Positions 1-10,327 of a DNA stretch of 54,879 nucleotides are shown here, one piece after another. Every line of letters starts with the position of its first letter. The first letter of the stretch is position 1. Made by a program: the position numbers and the translations under genes. This stretch comes from Vitreoscilla sp. (GTDB lineage Bacteria; Pseudomonadota; Gammaproteobacteria; Burkholderiales; Burkholderiaceae_C): contig JADMKA010000005.1 in NCBI GenBank assembly GCA_018780145.1, forward strand, positions 1-54,879. Direction: 5' to 3'. The notes below the pieces were generated by a model. The model was not told the origin of the DNA. It did no database searches and was given only the letters and a program-made list of their open reading frames with translations.

Positions 1-1089
1 CAGCCGCTCCATCTGCGGCTTGGTCAGGCCCGAGTAGCTGAACATGCCGCGCTGGGTGGTGATGAACGACATGTCGCGCTTCACGCCAGCGGCCTTGAGC
101 TGCTCGACCAGCGCGCCGCGCATGGCCTTGATGCGGTTGCGCATGCCGGCCAGCTCCTGCTCCCACTGGGCGCGCAGCGCGGGCGTGGTCAGCACGGTGG
201 CCACGACCTGGGCGCCGTGCGTCGGCGGGTTCGAGTAGTTGGTGCGGATCACGATCTTCAACTGCGACAGCACCCGGGCGGCTTCTTCCTTGCTCTCGCA
301 GACGACCGACAGCGCGCCGACCCGCTCGCCATAGAGCGAGAAGCTCTTCGAGAACGAGGTCGAGACGAAAAAATCCACGCCCGACTGCACGAAGCGGCCG
401 ATGACGGCACCGTCTTCGGTGATGCCGTCGCCGAAGCCCTGGTAGGCCATGTCGAGGAAGGCCACCAGCTTGCGGGCCTTCACCGCCTCGATCACCGCAT
501 CCCACTGGTCGGCGGTGATGTCGTAGCCGGTCGGGTTGTGGCAGCAGGCGTGCAACACCACGATGGTGCCGGCAGCGGCGCTGTTCAACGTGGCCAGCAT
601 GGCGTCGAAGTTCACGCCTTGCTTGGCGGCGTCGTAGTAGGGGTAGCTGTCGACCACGAAACCGGCGTTGGTGAAGAGCGCGCGGTGGTTCTCCCAACTC
701 GGGTCGCTGATCAGCACTTTGGCGCTCGGATTCAGCTTCTTCAGGAAGTCCGCGCCGACCTTCAGGCCGCCGGTGCCGCCCAGCGCCTGCACGGTGGCCA
801 CACGACCGGCCGCCACCAGCGGGCTGCCCTCGCCGAAGACCAGGCTTTGCACCGCCTTGTCGTAAGCGGCGATGCCGTCGATGGGCAGGTAGCCGCGGGC
901 GCGCGCCGCTTCCACCAATTGCGCTTCAGCGGCCTTCACGCAGGCCAGCAGTGGCAGCTTGCCGTTCTCGTCGGTGTAGACGCCGACGCCGAGGTTGACC
1001 TTGGCGGGGTTGGGATCGGCATTGAACTGTTCGTTGAGCCCGAGGATCGGGTCGCGCGGGGCCATTTCGACGGCGTCAAACAAGGACAT
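1..1089 (-). CDS. Aspartate/aromatic amino acid aminotransferase, partial (C-terminus missing)
   Basis: Class I PLP-dependent transaminase of the AspC/TyrB group, transferring an amino group between aspartate or aromatic amino acids and 2-oxoglutarate in the cytosol. 363 codons are present; the family is about 400 residues, so some 35 C-terminal residues lie beyond the left edge. Visible signatures: N-terminal APRDPILGL-type motif, GGTGGLK near residue 105, the HNPTG motif near 184, and the PLP lysine K248 in [16 protein letters not shown]. The ATG is preceded by AGGAAAG on the minus strand. It is divergent from uvrB, an arrangement known in betaproteobacteria. AspC versus TyrB cannot be decided from sequence alone. 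Confidence 0.93.
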   Translation of the reverse strand, partial: MSLFDAVEMAPRDPILGLNEQFNADPNPAKVNLGVGVYTDENGKLPLLACVKAAEAQLVEAARARGYLPIDGIAAYDKAVQSLVFGEGSPLVAAGRVATVQALGGTGGLKVGADFLKKLNPSAKVLISDPSWENHRALFTNAGFVVDSYPYYDAAKQGVNFDAMLATLNSAAAGTIVVLHACCHNPTGYDITADQWDAVIEAVKARKLVAFLDMAYQGFGDGITEDGAVIGRFVQSGVDFFVSTSFSKSFSLYGERVGALSVVCESKEEAARVLSQLKIVIRTNYSNPPTHGAQVVATVLTTPALRAQWEQELAGMRNRIKAMRGALVEQLKAAGVKRDMSFITTQRGMFSYSGLTKPQMERL

Positions 1090-1237
1090 CGGGTTCTTTC
1101 CTGAAGGAACGGTGGCAGGAGGACGCACGGGCTGCCCATCGCAAGGGCAGCGGCGCTGCGCTACGCTGCGAGGTTCGTCGCGGTTGCGAGCCACCGGCAG
1201 CGGCGCCGATTTTAATGGCTCATCCAGGGATAACCCC

Positions 1238-3355
1238 ATGCCAGATACGTTTGAGGTCATGCCGGAGACGGCGGCCCAGGGCGAGTTTGTGTCGTTCCCC
1301 GACTCGCCCTTCCAGCTTTTCCAGCCCTATCCACCGGCAGGTGACCAGCCGCAGGCCATCGACAAGCTGGTCGAGGGGGTGAACGACGGCCTGGCATTCC
1401 AGACGCTGCTGGGCGTCACCGGCTCGGGCAAGACCTTCACGATGGCCAACGTGATTGCCCGGCTCGGGCGGCCGGCGATCGTCTTCGCGCCGAACAAGAC
1501 GCTCGCGGCTCAGCTCTATGCCGAGTTCCGCGAGTTCTTTCCGAAGAACGCGGTGGAGTACTTCGTCAGCTACTACGACTACTACCAGCCCGAGGCCTAC
1601 GTGCCGCAGCGCGACCTGTTCATCGAGAAAGACTCGTCGATCAACGAGCACATCGAGCAGATGCGCCTGAGTGCCACCAAGAGTGTGCTGGAGCGTCGCG
1701 ACACCATCGTGGTGGCCTCGGTCAGCGCCATCTACGGCATCGGCAAGCCGGAGGACTACACGCAGATGCGCTTCATCCTGCGGGTGGGCGACAAGATCGG
1801 CCAGCGCGACGTGATTGCCCAGCTGGTGCGCATGCAGTACAGCCGCAATGACACCGACTTTTCACGCGGCAGCTTTCGGGTGCGCGGCGACACGATCGAT
1901 GTCTTTCCCGCCGAGCACTCCGAACTGGCGGTGCGCATCGAGCTGTTCGACGACGAGGTCGAGGGCCTGTCCTTGCTGGATCCGTTGACCGGCCGGGTGC
2001 GCCAGAAGGTGCCGCGCTTCACCATCTACCCGAGCAGCCACTATGTGACGCCGCGGGAGCGGGTGGTCGCCGCCATCGAGACCATCAAGGTGGAGCTGCG
2101 CGAGCGGCTGGACTTCTTCGTCAAGGAGGGCAAGCTGGTCGAGGCCCAGCGCCTGGAGCAGCGGACCCGCTTCGACCTGGAGATGCTGCAGGAGGTGGGC
2201 CACTGCAAGGGCATCGAAAACTACACCCGCCACCTCTCCGGTGCGGCGCCCGGCGACCCGCCGCCGACGATGGTGGACTACATGCCGCGCGACGCGCTGA
2301 TGTTCCTGGACGAAAGCCACGTGCTGATCGGCCAGCTCGGCGGCATGTACAACGGGGACCGGGCCCGCAAGACCGTGCTGGCCGAGTACGGCTTCCGCCT
2401 GCCCAGCGCGCTGGACAACCGGCCGCTGAAGTTCGAGGAGTTCGAGACCCGGATGCGCCAGTGCGTGTTCGTCTCGGCCACGCCGGCCGACTACGAGAAG
2501 ACGCATGCAGGCCAGGTGGTCGAGCAACTGGTTCGCCCCACCGGGCTGGTGGACCCGATGGTCGAGGTGCGGCCGGCCGGCCACCAGGTCGACGACGTGC
2601 TGCAGGAGATCCGCGAGGTGACCAGTGCCGGGGAGCGGGTGCTGATCACCACACTGACCAAGCGCATGGCCGAGCAGCTCACCGACTACCTGACCGAGAA
2701 CGGCGTCAAGGTGCGCTACCTGCATTCGGACATCGACACCGTGGAGCGGGTCGAGATCCTGCGTGACCTGCGCCTGGGCCTGTTCGACGTGCTGGTGGGC
2801 ATCAACCTGCTGCGAGAGGGCCTGGACATCCCCGAGGTGTCGCTGGTGGCCATCCTCGACGCAGACAAGGAGGGCTTCCTGCGAGCCGAGCGCAGCCTGG
2901 TCCAAACCATCGGCCGCGCAGCGCGCAACGTGAACGGCCGGGCCATCCTCTATGCCGACCGCATCACCGATTCGATGCGACGCGCGATGGACGAGACCGA
3001 ACGCCGGCGCAACACGCAGATCGCCTTCAATGCGGCCAACGGCATCGTGCCGCGCGGCATCCACAAGCGGGTCCTGGAGCTGATCGACGGTGTGGTGGCC
3101 GAGAAGTCCGGCAAGGACGATCTGCGGCTGGCCCAGCAGGCTGCCGAAGTGGAGGCCCTCAGCGAGAAGGATCTGGGCAAGCGTATCAAGGCGCTGGAGC
3201 GGCAGATGCTCGAGTTCGCCAAGAGCCTGGAGTTCGAGAAGGCGGCGCGGATCCGCGACCAACTGGCCCTGCTGCGCGAGCAGGCCTTTGGTGCTCCCGG
3301 GCACGACAGCAACGTGGTGCCGCTGCCCGTGCCCGGTGGGGGGAGGGCGGCATGA
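1238..3355 (+). CDS. uvrB: UvrABC excision nuclease subunit B
   Basis: Damage-verifying helicase-like subunit of nucleotide excision repair; it is loaded by UvrA and recruits UvrC. The 705-residue product has the family length plus a short N-terminal extension. Walker A GVTGSGKT is at residues 59-66, the DNA-clamping beta-hairpin ([12 protein letters not shown]) at about 112-123, the helicase motif LDESHV is present, and a C-terminal UVR domain ([19 protein letters not shown]) that contacts UvrC ends the protein. The start chosen has AGGGA upstream; an open frame extends further 5' but without family similarity, and a second ATG lies at 1259. Its stop overlaps the next start (ATGA). No LexA-type box was seen upstream. 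Confidence 0.97.
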   Translation: MPDTFEVMPETAAQGEFVSFPDSPFQLFQPYPPAGDQPQAIDKLVEGVNDGLAFQTLLGVTGSGKTFTMANVIARLGRPAIVFAPNKTLAAQLYAEFREFFPKNAVEYFVSYYDYYQPEAYVPQRDLFIEKDSSINEHIEQMRLSATKSVLERRDTIVVASVSAIYGIGKPEDYTQMRFILRVGDKIGQRDVIAQLVRMQYSRNDTDFSRGSFRVRGDTIDVFPAEHSELAVRIELFDDEVEGLSLLDPLTGRVRQKVPRFTIYPSSHYVTPRERVVAAIETIKVELRERLDFFVKEGKLVEAQRLEQRTRFDLEMLQEVGHCKGIENYTRHLSGAAPGDPPPTMVDYMPRDALMFLDESHVLIGQLGGMYNGDRARKTVLAEYGFRLPSALDNRPLKFEEFETRMRQCVFVSATPADYEKTHAGQVVEQLVRPTGLVDPMVEVRPAGHQVDDVLQEIREVTSAGERVLITTLTKRMAEQLTDYLTENGVKVRYLHSDIDTVERVEILRDLRLGLFDVLVGINLLREGLDIPEVSLVAILDADKEGFLRAERSLVQTIGRAARNVNGRAILYADRITDSMRRAMDETERRRNTQIAFNAANGIVPRGIHKRVLELIDGVVAEKSGKDDLRLAQQAAEVEALSEKDLGKRIKALERQMLEFAKSLEFEKAARIRDQLALLREQAFGAPGHDSNVVPLPVPGGGRAA

Positions 3356-3840
3356 ACGTCCACCATCCGATCCGGATCCTGATGGTGTGCACGGGCAACA
3401 TCTGCCGGTCTCCCACTGCCGAGGCGGTGCTGCGGGCCAAGGCAATGGCGCTCGGCCTGAGCGCCCAGGTCGTGGTGGATTCCGCCGGCATCGAGGCCTA
3501 CCACGTGGGTGCGCCACCGGATTCGCGCTCCCAGGAGCATGCCCGGCGCCGCGGATACGACATGGGCGATCTGCGGGCCAGGCAGGTCAGCAACAGCGAC
3601 TTCGAGCAGTTCGACTGGCTGTTGGCCATGGACAGGTGGCACCTGGCGTCGCTCAAGCGGCGCTGCCCGCCCGCTCTGGCGGGCCGCCTGCGCCTGTTCA
3701 TGGCGTTCGCAGATGGCGTGGCCCGCGAAGTGCCTGACCCGTACTACAGCGATTCAAAGGGCTTCGAAACCGTGCTGGACCTGGTCGAAACAGGGTGCGA
3801 CGCCTTGCTGGAGCGGCTGCGCGCCGGCCCGGCACGCTGA
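3352..3840 (+). CDS. Low-molecular-weight protein tyrosine phosphatase
   Basis: Cytosolic phosphatase of 162 residues. The phosphate-binding loop C-X5-R is CTGNICRS at residues 13-20, so the nucleophile is C13 and the arginine R19; the general-acid loop is the DPYYSD segment near the C-terminus. The start ATG overlaps the uvrB stop by 4 bases (ATGA), implying translational coupling. Family members act on phosphotyrosine proteins, often kinases of polysaccharide export; no such partner is in this window, so the substrate is unknown. The gene lies directly before iscR, as in many betaproteobacteria, but the IscR promoter starts downstream of it. Confidence 0.93.
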   Translation: MNVHHPIRILMVCTGNICRSPTAEAVLRAKAMALGLSAQVVVDSAGIEAYHVGAPPDSRSQEHARRRGYDMGDLRARQVSNSDFEQFDWLLAMDRWHLASLKRRCPPALAGRLRLFMAFADGVAREVPDPYYSDSKGFETVLDLVETGCDALLERLRAGPAR

Positions 3841-3861
3841 GCTGGGGAACCATCCGCGGGG

Positions 3862-3886
3862 ATAGACGACTAAAAGAGTCGGCTTC
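3862..3886 (+). promoter_or_regulatory. IscR type 1 operator, upstream copy
   Basis: Compared with the published 25-base E. coli type 1 IscR consensus (ATASYYGACTRWWWYAGTCRRSTAT), 21 positions match, including the central GACT-N5-AGTC inverted repeat (GACTAAAAGAGTC at 3868-3880). It covers the -35 zone of the promoter whose -10 is at 3890. Expected role: binding of [2Fe-2S]-IscR represses iscR-fdx transcription. Confidence 0.8.
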
Positions 3887-3889
3887 GCC

Positions 3890-3895
3890 TATAAT
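3890..3895 (+). promoter_or_regulatory. -10 element of the isc operon promoter
   Basis: A perfect TATAAT hexamer 127 bases before the iscR start. No good -35 hexamer is found at 16-18 bases upstream; that stretch is taken up by the IscR operator. Transcription would begin near 3902. Confidence 0.7.
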
Positions 3896-3915
3896 CGAGC
3901 AAATCACTCGGCTAA
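3891..3915 (+). promoter_or_regulatory. IscR type 1 operator, downstream copy
   Basis: 20 of 25 positions fit the type 1 IscR consensus (outer ATA, TCGA, an A/T centre, then CGGCTA). It starts 29 bases after the first site and overlaps the -10 element and likely transcription start. E. coli PiscR also has two type 1 sites, so the arrangement resembles that autoregulatory promoter. It is weaker than the upstream copy in the GACT half-site. Confidence 0.6.
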
Positions 3916-4021
3916 TGCCAAGGGTAAACCCGGGAATCACCCGGATCGATGCGCTCGAAGACCCTGCCCCTGACCGGGGCGGATGTCGGCGAAGCATTCA
4001 CCGAGCTCACAGGAGAATCCC

Positions 4022-4555
4022 ATGCGTTTGACCACCAAAGGCCGCTTTGCGGTGACCGCCATGATCGATCTGGCGCTGCGATCCAACAACGGGCCGGTGG
4101 CGTTGGCGGCCATCAGCCAGCGTCAGCAGATCTCGCTGTCCTACTTGGAACAGTTGTTCGGCAAGCTGCGTCGCCACGAGCTGGTGGAAAGCACCCGTGG
4201 GCCGGGTGGCGGCTACTCGCTGGGCCGCAAGGCTGAGGAGATCAGCGTCGCCGACATCATTGTTGCCGTGGATGAGCCCATCGACGCTACCGGTTGCGCT
4301 GGCAAGGAAAATTGCATGGGTGACGACGCCGGCCGCTGCATGACACATGAACTGTGGGCCAGCCTGAACACCAAGATGATCGAGTTTCTCGATTCGATCT
4401 CCTTGCGCAAGCTGGTCGACGACCAGCTCGCCAAGGGCGTGTCCATCGAGGAAGCGCCGATCAAGCGCGCCATTTCCAGCCAACCCGTGGTCAAGCCGAT
4501 CAAGATCACGGCCCCGAATTCGGTGTTCGCCCTCGGCAACGCCTTTTCCAAGTAA
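4022..4555 (+). CDS. iscR: Fe-S cluster-responsive transcriptional regulator IscR
   Basis: Rrf2-family winged-helix repressor that reads cluster supply and controls its own operon. The 177-residue protein opens with [19 protein letters not shown], typical of IscR; the helix-turn-helix covers roughly residues 28-66 with the GPGGGYSL wing. Cluster ligands are C92, C98 and C106, with H109 as the likely fourth. The second spacing is CX7C, two residues longer than the CX5C of E. coli IscR. The start has AGGAG upstream (cacaggagaatccc). Two candidate type 1 operators lie in its promoter. Confidence 0.96.
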   Translation: MRLTTKGRFAVTAMIDLALRSNNGPVALAAISQRQQISLSYLEQLFGKLRRHELVESTRGPGGGYSLGRKAEEISVADIIVAVDEPIDATGCAGKENCMGDDAGRCMTHELWASLNTKMIEFLDSISLRKLVDDQLAKGVSIEEAPIKRAISSQPVVKPIKITAPNSVFALGNAFSK

Positions 4556-4589
4556 CCCGCCCACCCATTCCGCCGCCCAAGCCGCCGCC

Positions 4590-5810
4590 ATGGACATGAC
4601 CCCGCATTTCCCGATCTACATGGATTACGGCGCCACCACGCCGGTCGACGAACGCGTCGTGGACGCCATGGTGCCCTGGTTGCGCGAGCATTTCGGCAAC
4701 CCCGCTTCCCGCAGCCACGCATGGGGCTGGGAGGCCGAGGCCGCCGTCGAGAAGGCGCGCGAGCAGGTCGCATCGCTGATCGGCGCCGACCCGCGCGAAA
4801 TCGTCTGGACCTCCGGTGCCACCGAATCCAACAACCTGGCCATCAAGGGTGCGGCGCACTTCTACGCCAGCCGCGGCAAGCACCTGATCACCGTGAAGAC
4901 CGAGCACAAGGCGGTGCTGGACACGATGCGTGAGCTGGAACGCCAGGGTTTCGAGGTCACCTACCTCGAAGTGCAGGCCGATGGCCTGCTGGACTTCGAA
5001 GCCTTCAAGTCGGCGATCCGGCCCGACACCATCCTGGCCTCGGTGATGTACGTCAACAACGAGATCGGCGTGATCCAGGACATCCCGGCGCTGGGCGCAC
5101 TGTGCCGTGAGCGCGGGGTGATCTTCCACGTCGACGCGGCCCAGGCCACCGGCAAGGTGGAGATCGACATGGCCAAGCTGCCGGTCGACCTGATGAGCCT
5201 GGCCTCGCACAAGAGCTACGGCCCGAAGGGCATCGGCGCGCTGTATGTGCGGCGCAAGCCGCGCATCCGCCTGGAGGCGCAGATGCACGGCGGTGGCCAC
5301 GAGCGTGGCTTGCGCTCGGGCACCCTGCCCACGCACCAGATCGTCGGCATGGGCGAGGCCTTCCGCATCGCCCGCGAGGAGATGGCTGCGGAACTGCCCC
5401 GCATCGCCGCGCTGCATGCGCGGCTGGTGGATGGCCTGTCCGACATCGAGCAGACCTTCATCAACGGCCATCTCACCCAGCGTGTGCCGCACAACCTGAA
5501 CATCTCGTTCAACTATGTCGAGGGCGAGTCGCTGATCATGGGGGTCAAGGGCCTGGCGGTGTCCTCCGGCTCTGCCTGCACCTCGGCCAGCCTGGAGCCC
5601 AGCTACGTGCTGCGCGCGCTCGGCCGCAGCGACGAACTGGCGCATTCGAGTTTGCGCATGACCATCGGCCGCTTCACGACCGAAGAGGAAATCGACTACG
5701 CAGTGGCTACGCTGAAAGACCGCGTCGCCAAGCTGCGCGAGCTCTCGCCGCTGTGGGACATGTACCGCGACGGCGTCGATATCTCCACCATCCAATGGGC
5801 TGCCCACTGA
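4590..5810 (+). CDS. iscS: Cysteine desulfurase IscS
   Basis: PLP enzyme that takes sulphur from L-cysteine as a persulphide and passes it to IscU and other acceptors. The 406-residue product begins with an extra MDMTPHF before the conserved [13 protein letters not shown]. The PLP-binding lysine is K208 ([12 protein letters not shown]) and the persulphide cysteine is C330 ([14 protein letters not shown]). The ribosome binding site is weak and a second ATG sits at 4596, so the exact start is open by two codons. Second gene of the isc operon, 34 bases after iscR. Confidence 0.97.
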   Translation: MDMTPHFPIYMDYGATTPVDERVVDAMVPWLREHFGNPASRSHAWGWEAEAAVEKAREQVASLIGADPREIVWTSGATESNNLAIKGAAHFYASRGKHLITVKTEHKAVLDTMRELERQGFEVTYLEVQADGLLDFEAFKSAIRPDTILASVMYVNNEIGVIQDIPALGALCRERGVIFHVDAAQATGKVEIDMAKLPVDLMSLASHKSYGPKGIGALYVRRKPRIRLEAQMHGGGHERGLRSGTLPTHQIVGMGEAFRIAREEMAAELPRIAALHARLVDGLSDIEQTFINGHLTQRVPHNLNISFNYVEGESLIMGVKGLAVSSGSACTSASLEPSYVLRALGRSDELAHSSLRMTIGRFTTEEEIDYAVATLKDRVAKLRELSPLWDMYRDGVDISTIQWAAH

Positions 5811-5843
5811 GCGGGCTCGCCACGGCTACCTGAGGTTCACACC

Positions 5844-6251
5844 ATGGCATACAGCGACAAGGTCATCGACCACTACGAAAACCCCCGCAACGTCGGCAAC
5901 TTCGACAAGGGTGACGACACCGTGGGCACCGGCATGGTCGGCGCCCCGGCCTGCGGCGACGTGATGAAGCTGCAGATCAAGGTCAACCCGGCCACCGGGC
6001 TGATCGAGGACGCACGCTTCAAGACCTATGGCTGCGGCTCGGCCATCGCCTCGTCCTCGCTGGTCACCGAATGGGTCAAGGGCAAGTCGCTCGACCAGGC
6101 GCTGACCATCAAGAACACCCACATCGCCGAGGAGCTGGCCCTGCCGCCGGTGAAGATTCACTGCTCCATCCTGGCCGAAGACGCGATCAAGGCAGCGGTG
6201 GACGACTACCGCGCTCGCCACGGCGGCGCCACGGAATCGCAGGCGAGCTGA
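5844..6251 (+). CDS. iscU: Iron-sulphur cluster scaffold IscU
   Basis: Scaffold on which [2Fe-2S] clusters are built before transfer to apoproteins. The 135-residue protein has the three ligand cysteines C37 (GAPACGDV), C64 (YGCGSA) and C107 (KIHCSIL), plus D39. The LPPVK motif at residues 100-104, recognised by the HscA chaperone, is intact, agreeing with hscBA further down the operon. An AGG stands 11 bases before the start (tgaggttcacacc). Confidence 0.97.
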   Translation: MAYSDKVIDHYENPRNVGNFDKGDDTVGTGMVGAPACGDVMKLQIKVNPATGLIEDARFKTYGCGSAIASSSLVTEWVKGKSLDQALTIKNTHIAEELALPPVKIHCSILAEDAIKAAVDDYRARHGGATESQAS

Positions 6252-6255
6252 TCCC

Positions 6256-6579
6256 ATGGCCGTGACCCTGACCGAGGCGGCTGCCCGTCACGTGACCCGC
6301 TACCTCGCACGCCGCGGCAAGGGCGTGGGTGTTCGCCTGGGCGTCAAGACCACCGGCTGCTCGGGCCTGGCCTACAAGCTCGAGTACGCCGACGAGGTGG
6401 CCCCGGAGGACATGATCTTCGAGGGCCATGGCGTGAAGGTGCTGATCGACCCGAAGAGCTTCCCTTACCTGGACGGCACCGAGCTCGATTTCGTGCGCGA
6501 AGGCCTGAACGAGGGTTTCAAGTTCCACAACCCGCGCGAGAAGGACCGCTGCGGCTGCGGCGAGTCCTTCCGCGTCTGA
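6256..6579 (+). CDS. iscA: Iron-sulphur cluster assembly protein IscA
   Basis: A-type carrier of 107 residues that binds iron or a cluster and hands it to target apoproteins, especially [4Fe-4S] enzymes. The three invariant cysteines are C35 (TTGCSGLAY), C99 and C101 (RCGCGESF). It starts 4 bases after the iscU stop, so the two are likely co-translated. It is followed at once by a terminator hairpin (6624-6652). Confidence 0.96.
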   Translation: MAVTLTEAAARHVTRYLARRGKGVGVRLGVKTTGCSGLAYKLEYADEVAPEDMIFEGHGVKVLIDPKSFPYLDGTELDFVREGLNEGFKFHNPREKDRCGCGESFRV

Positions 6580-6623
6580 TCCTCCGCACGCGCAAAACGC
6601 CGACAATCGTTCCCTCCCAGACG

Positions 6624-6652
6624 GGCGCGGCGTTCACCTGCCGCGCCTTTTT
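6624..6652 (+). terminator. Intrinsic terminator hairpin after iscA
   Basis: An 8-bp perfect GC stem, GGCGCGGC (6624-6631) with GCCGCGCC (6640-6647), an 8-base loop and then TTTTT (6648-6652). This is a textbook rho-independent structure, yet genes of the same operon (hscB, hscA, fdx) continue downstream, so partial termination is likely. Confidence 0.8.
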
Positions 6653-6668
6653 GTTGCCTCCGCCGCCC

Positions 6669-7154
6669 ATGACCGCCCGAGATCTCGTCATCCGCCCCCA
6701 ACGCCCGGACAGCCCCGGCGTGGTCGCCCTGCTGGCCGAACTGGACGCCTACCTGGCCTCGCTCTACGAGCCCGAGGCCAACCACATCCTCGACGTGCAG
6801 GCACTCTTGTCCAGCGACGTGGACTTCCTGGTCGCCGAATGTGCGGGCGAGTTGCTCGGCTGCGGTGCCACGCGGCGCATGCCGGGCGAGCCGGCCACCG
6901 CAGGCCGTGCCTATGGCGAGATCAAGCGCATGTTCGTGGCGCCCGCTGCACGCGGGCAACGCATCTCCAGCCGCCTGCTGGCCGCGCTGGAGCAGCGCCT
7001 TCAAGCCGACGGTTTCGCGCTGGCCCTTCTGGAGACCGGCGGCGACCAGCACGAGGCCGTGCGGCTCTACGAGCGTGCCGGTTATCAGCGCCGTGATGCC
7101 TTTGGCGGCTATCCGGACAACGGCCTGTCGCTGTTCTACGAGAAGCGCCTGTGA
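6669..7154 (+). CDS. GNAT family N-acetyltransferase inside the isc operon
   Basis: A 161-residue cytosolic protein with the GNAT fold: the acetyl-CoA segment EIKRMFVAPAARGQRISSRLL at its centre, followed by ALALLETGGDQHEAVRLYERAGY and a C-terminal FGGYPDNGLSLFYEK typical of small-molecule or amino-acid N-acetyltransferases. The substrate cannot be named. It lies between iscA and hscB, 17 bases after a terminator T-run, and its TGA overlaps the hscB GTG start by 4 bases, so it is translationally coupled to the chaperone genes. In the standard isc operon hscB follows iscA directly. Confidence 0.88.
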   Translation: MTARDLVIRPQRPDSPGVVALLAELDAYLASLYEPEANHILDVQALLSSDVDFLVAECAGELLGCGATRRMPGEPATAGRAYGEIKRMFVAPAARGQRISSRLLAALEQRLQADGFALALLETGGDQHEAVRLYERAGYQRRDAFGGYPDNGLSLFYEKRL

Positions 7155-7669
7155 AGCTCGACGACGACGATTTCAGCCTCTTGGGGCTGCCTGCGCGGTT
7201 CGAGATGGACATGCCGGCGCTGGACGCGCGCTGGCGCGAGATGCAGGGCCAGGTCCACCCGGACCGCTTCGCCGCCGAAGGCGCCGCTGCCCAGCGGGTC
7301 GCCATGCAGTGGGCCGTGCGCGTCAACGAGGCCTACCGCCGGCTCAAGGATCCGCTGAGCCGCGCCGCCTACCTGTGCGAGCTGCGCGGAACGCCGATCG
7401 ACGCCGAGCGCAACACCGCCATGCCCGGCGCGTTCCTGATGCAGCAGATGGCCTGGCGCGAGGCGCTGGATGAGGCGCACGGCGAAGCCGATGTCCAGGC
7501 GATCGACGACGCCGTGGCCGGACAGGAGCGCGCCCTGCTCGCGGACATCGCCTCGAAGCTCGACACCCAAGACGACCCGGCCGCTGCCGCTGAACTGGTG
7601 CGCGCACTGATGTTCGTGCGGCGTTTCCGCGCCGACATCGGCCGCCGCCTCGACACCTTCGACCTCTGA
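7151..7669 (+). CDS. hscB: Co-chaperone HscB
   Basis: J-domain co-chaperone (172 residues) that brings IscU to HscA and stimulates its ATPase. The HPD tripeptide is at residues 36-38 (QVHPDRF) within an N-terminal J-domain; the C-terminal three-helix region binds IscU. The start is GTG (7151), overlapping the stop of the acetyltransferase gene (GTGA). The family is about 171 residues, so it is complete. It ends 3 bases before hscA. Confidence 0.95.
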   Translation: MKLDDDDFSLLGLPARFEMDMPALDARWREMQGQVHPDRFAAEGAAAQRVAMQWAVRVNEAYRRLKDPLSRAAYLCELRGTPIDAERNTAMPGAFLMQQMAWREALDEAHGEADVQAIDDAVAGQERALLADIASKLDTQDDPAAAAELVRALMFVRRFRADIGRRLDTFDL

Positions 7670-7672
7670 ACC

Positions 7673-9529
<1,857 letters not shown>

Positions 9530-9531
9530 AC

Positions 9532-9870
9532 ATGCCGATGATCCGAATCCTCCCTCACGCCGAACTCTGCCCGCAGGGCGACGAGATCGAGGCCGAACCT
9601 GGCACCTCCATTTGCGAGGCCCTGTTGGAGAACGGCATCGCCATCGAACATGCATGCGAGATGAGCTGTGCCTGCACCACCTGCCACGTGGTGGTGAAAC
9701 AGGGATTCGACTCCTTGGGCGAACTCGACGAGATCGAGGAAGACCTGCTCGACAAGGCCTGGGGGCTGGCGCCCACCTCACGCCTGTCGTGTCAGGCCAT
9801 GGTGGCGGATGAGGACATCACCATCGAGATCCCGAAATACACCATCAACCACGCCCGCGAGAACCACTGA
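9532..9870 (+). CDS. fdx: ISC-type [2Fe-2S] ferredoxin
   Basis: Adrenodoxin-type ferredoxin (112 residues) giving electrons for cluster assembly on IscU. Ligands C42, C48, C51 and C87 match the CX5CX2C...C pattern; C46 is also present as in E. coli Fdx. It is the last gene of the isc operon here: no iscX-like frame follows, and the next gene is on the opposite strand. Its stop codon lies in the left arm of a hairpin at 9867-9890. Confidence 0.96.
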   Translation: MPMIRILPHAELCPQGDEIEAEPGTSICEALLENGIAIEHACEMSCACTTCHVVVKQGFDSLGELDEIEEDLLDKAWGLAPTSRLSCQAMVADEDITIEIPKYTINHARENH

Positions 9871-9890
9871 GCGCGGAAACTGGCGCTCAG
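9867..9890. terminator. Bidirectional hairpin holding both stop codons of convergent genes
   Basis: Perfect 8-bp inverted repeat CTGAGCGC (9867-9874) and GCGCTCAG (9883-9890) with an 8-base loop. The left arm contains the fdx TGA, the right arm the TGA of the minus-strand gene. No T-run follows on either strand, so it may act in RNA 3'-end protection rather than as a classic terminator. Confidence 0.55.
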
Positions 9891-10150
9891 GCGCTGGCGC
9901 GCAAACGGCGCCACCAGGCGGGCAACATCCAGCCCCTCACGGCCGGGGCGGCCTCGCGAACATCGAGCAGATCGCGCTGCGAGAGAAACTGGAGCAGGGC
10001 GCGCACTTCGGCAGGCCGCAGGCCGTCGCGCCGCATCAGGGTGCTTTCACCGACATGGCGTTGGGAGAGTTCGCTCAGCAGACGGCGGTATCCGGTGCGG
10101 CGAAACTCCGACGGCAGATCCGGCCACGAAAGCAGCTTGTATTCCTTCAT
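9887..10150 (-). CDS. Small conserved-looking protein of unknown function
   Basis: Encodes 87 residues beginning MKEYKLLSWPDLPSEFRRT; an ATG at 10165 would add five residues (MGRWD). The sequence is basic and helical, with a LRPAEVRALLQFLSQRDLLDVRE stretch reminiscent of a small winged helix-turn-helix that first chooses a target and then a rule; no catalytic motif or membrane segment is visible. I do not recognise the family with certainty. It is convergent with fdx and divergent from tsaD. Amino-acid composition and its neat fit between flanking genes argue that it is real; function unknown. Confidence 0.6.
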   Translation of the reverse strand: MKEYKLLSWPDLPSEFRRTGYRRLLSELSQRHVGESTLMRRDGLRPAEVRALLQFLSQRDLLDVREAAPAVRGWMLPAWWRRLRASA

Positions 10151-10327
10151 GTCCCAACGCCCCATGCCCCGGATGGCCCGGGTTGTATTGATTGATTGGT
10201 CGAGGCGCCATGCCGCCATGCCAACACGGTATTCTGCGGCGATGACGGTTTCATGGATGCAGTTCAGATCCGGGTTGGCAAACGCCGCGCCATGGTGTAG
10301 CAAGGTCCGTTCCCAGGGGGCGCGGTC

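Noticed and set aside
217-1104. 295-codon plus-strand frame opposite the aminotransferase
   Set aside because: Antisense shadow of a gene with an intact PLP site; composition typical of GC-rich shadows.
1090-1237. SOS (LexA) box upstream of uvrB
   Set aside because: No CTGT-N8-ACAG-like site found. An inverted repeat GCTGCCC (1131-1137)/GGGCAGC (1145-1151) exists but has no T-run and no clear role.
9871-10327. iscX after fdx
   Set aside because: No plus-strand frame with IscX features; the only supported gene here is on the minus strand.
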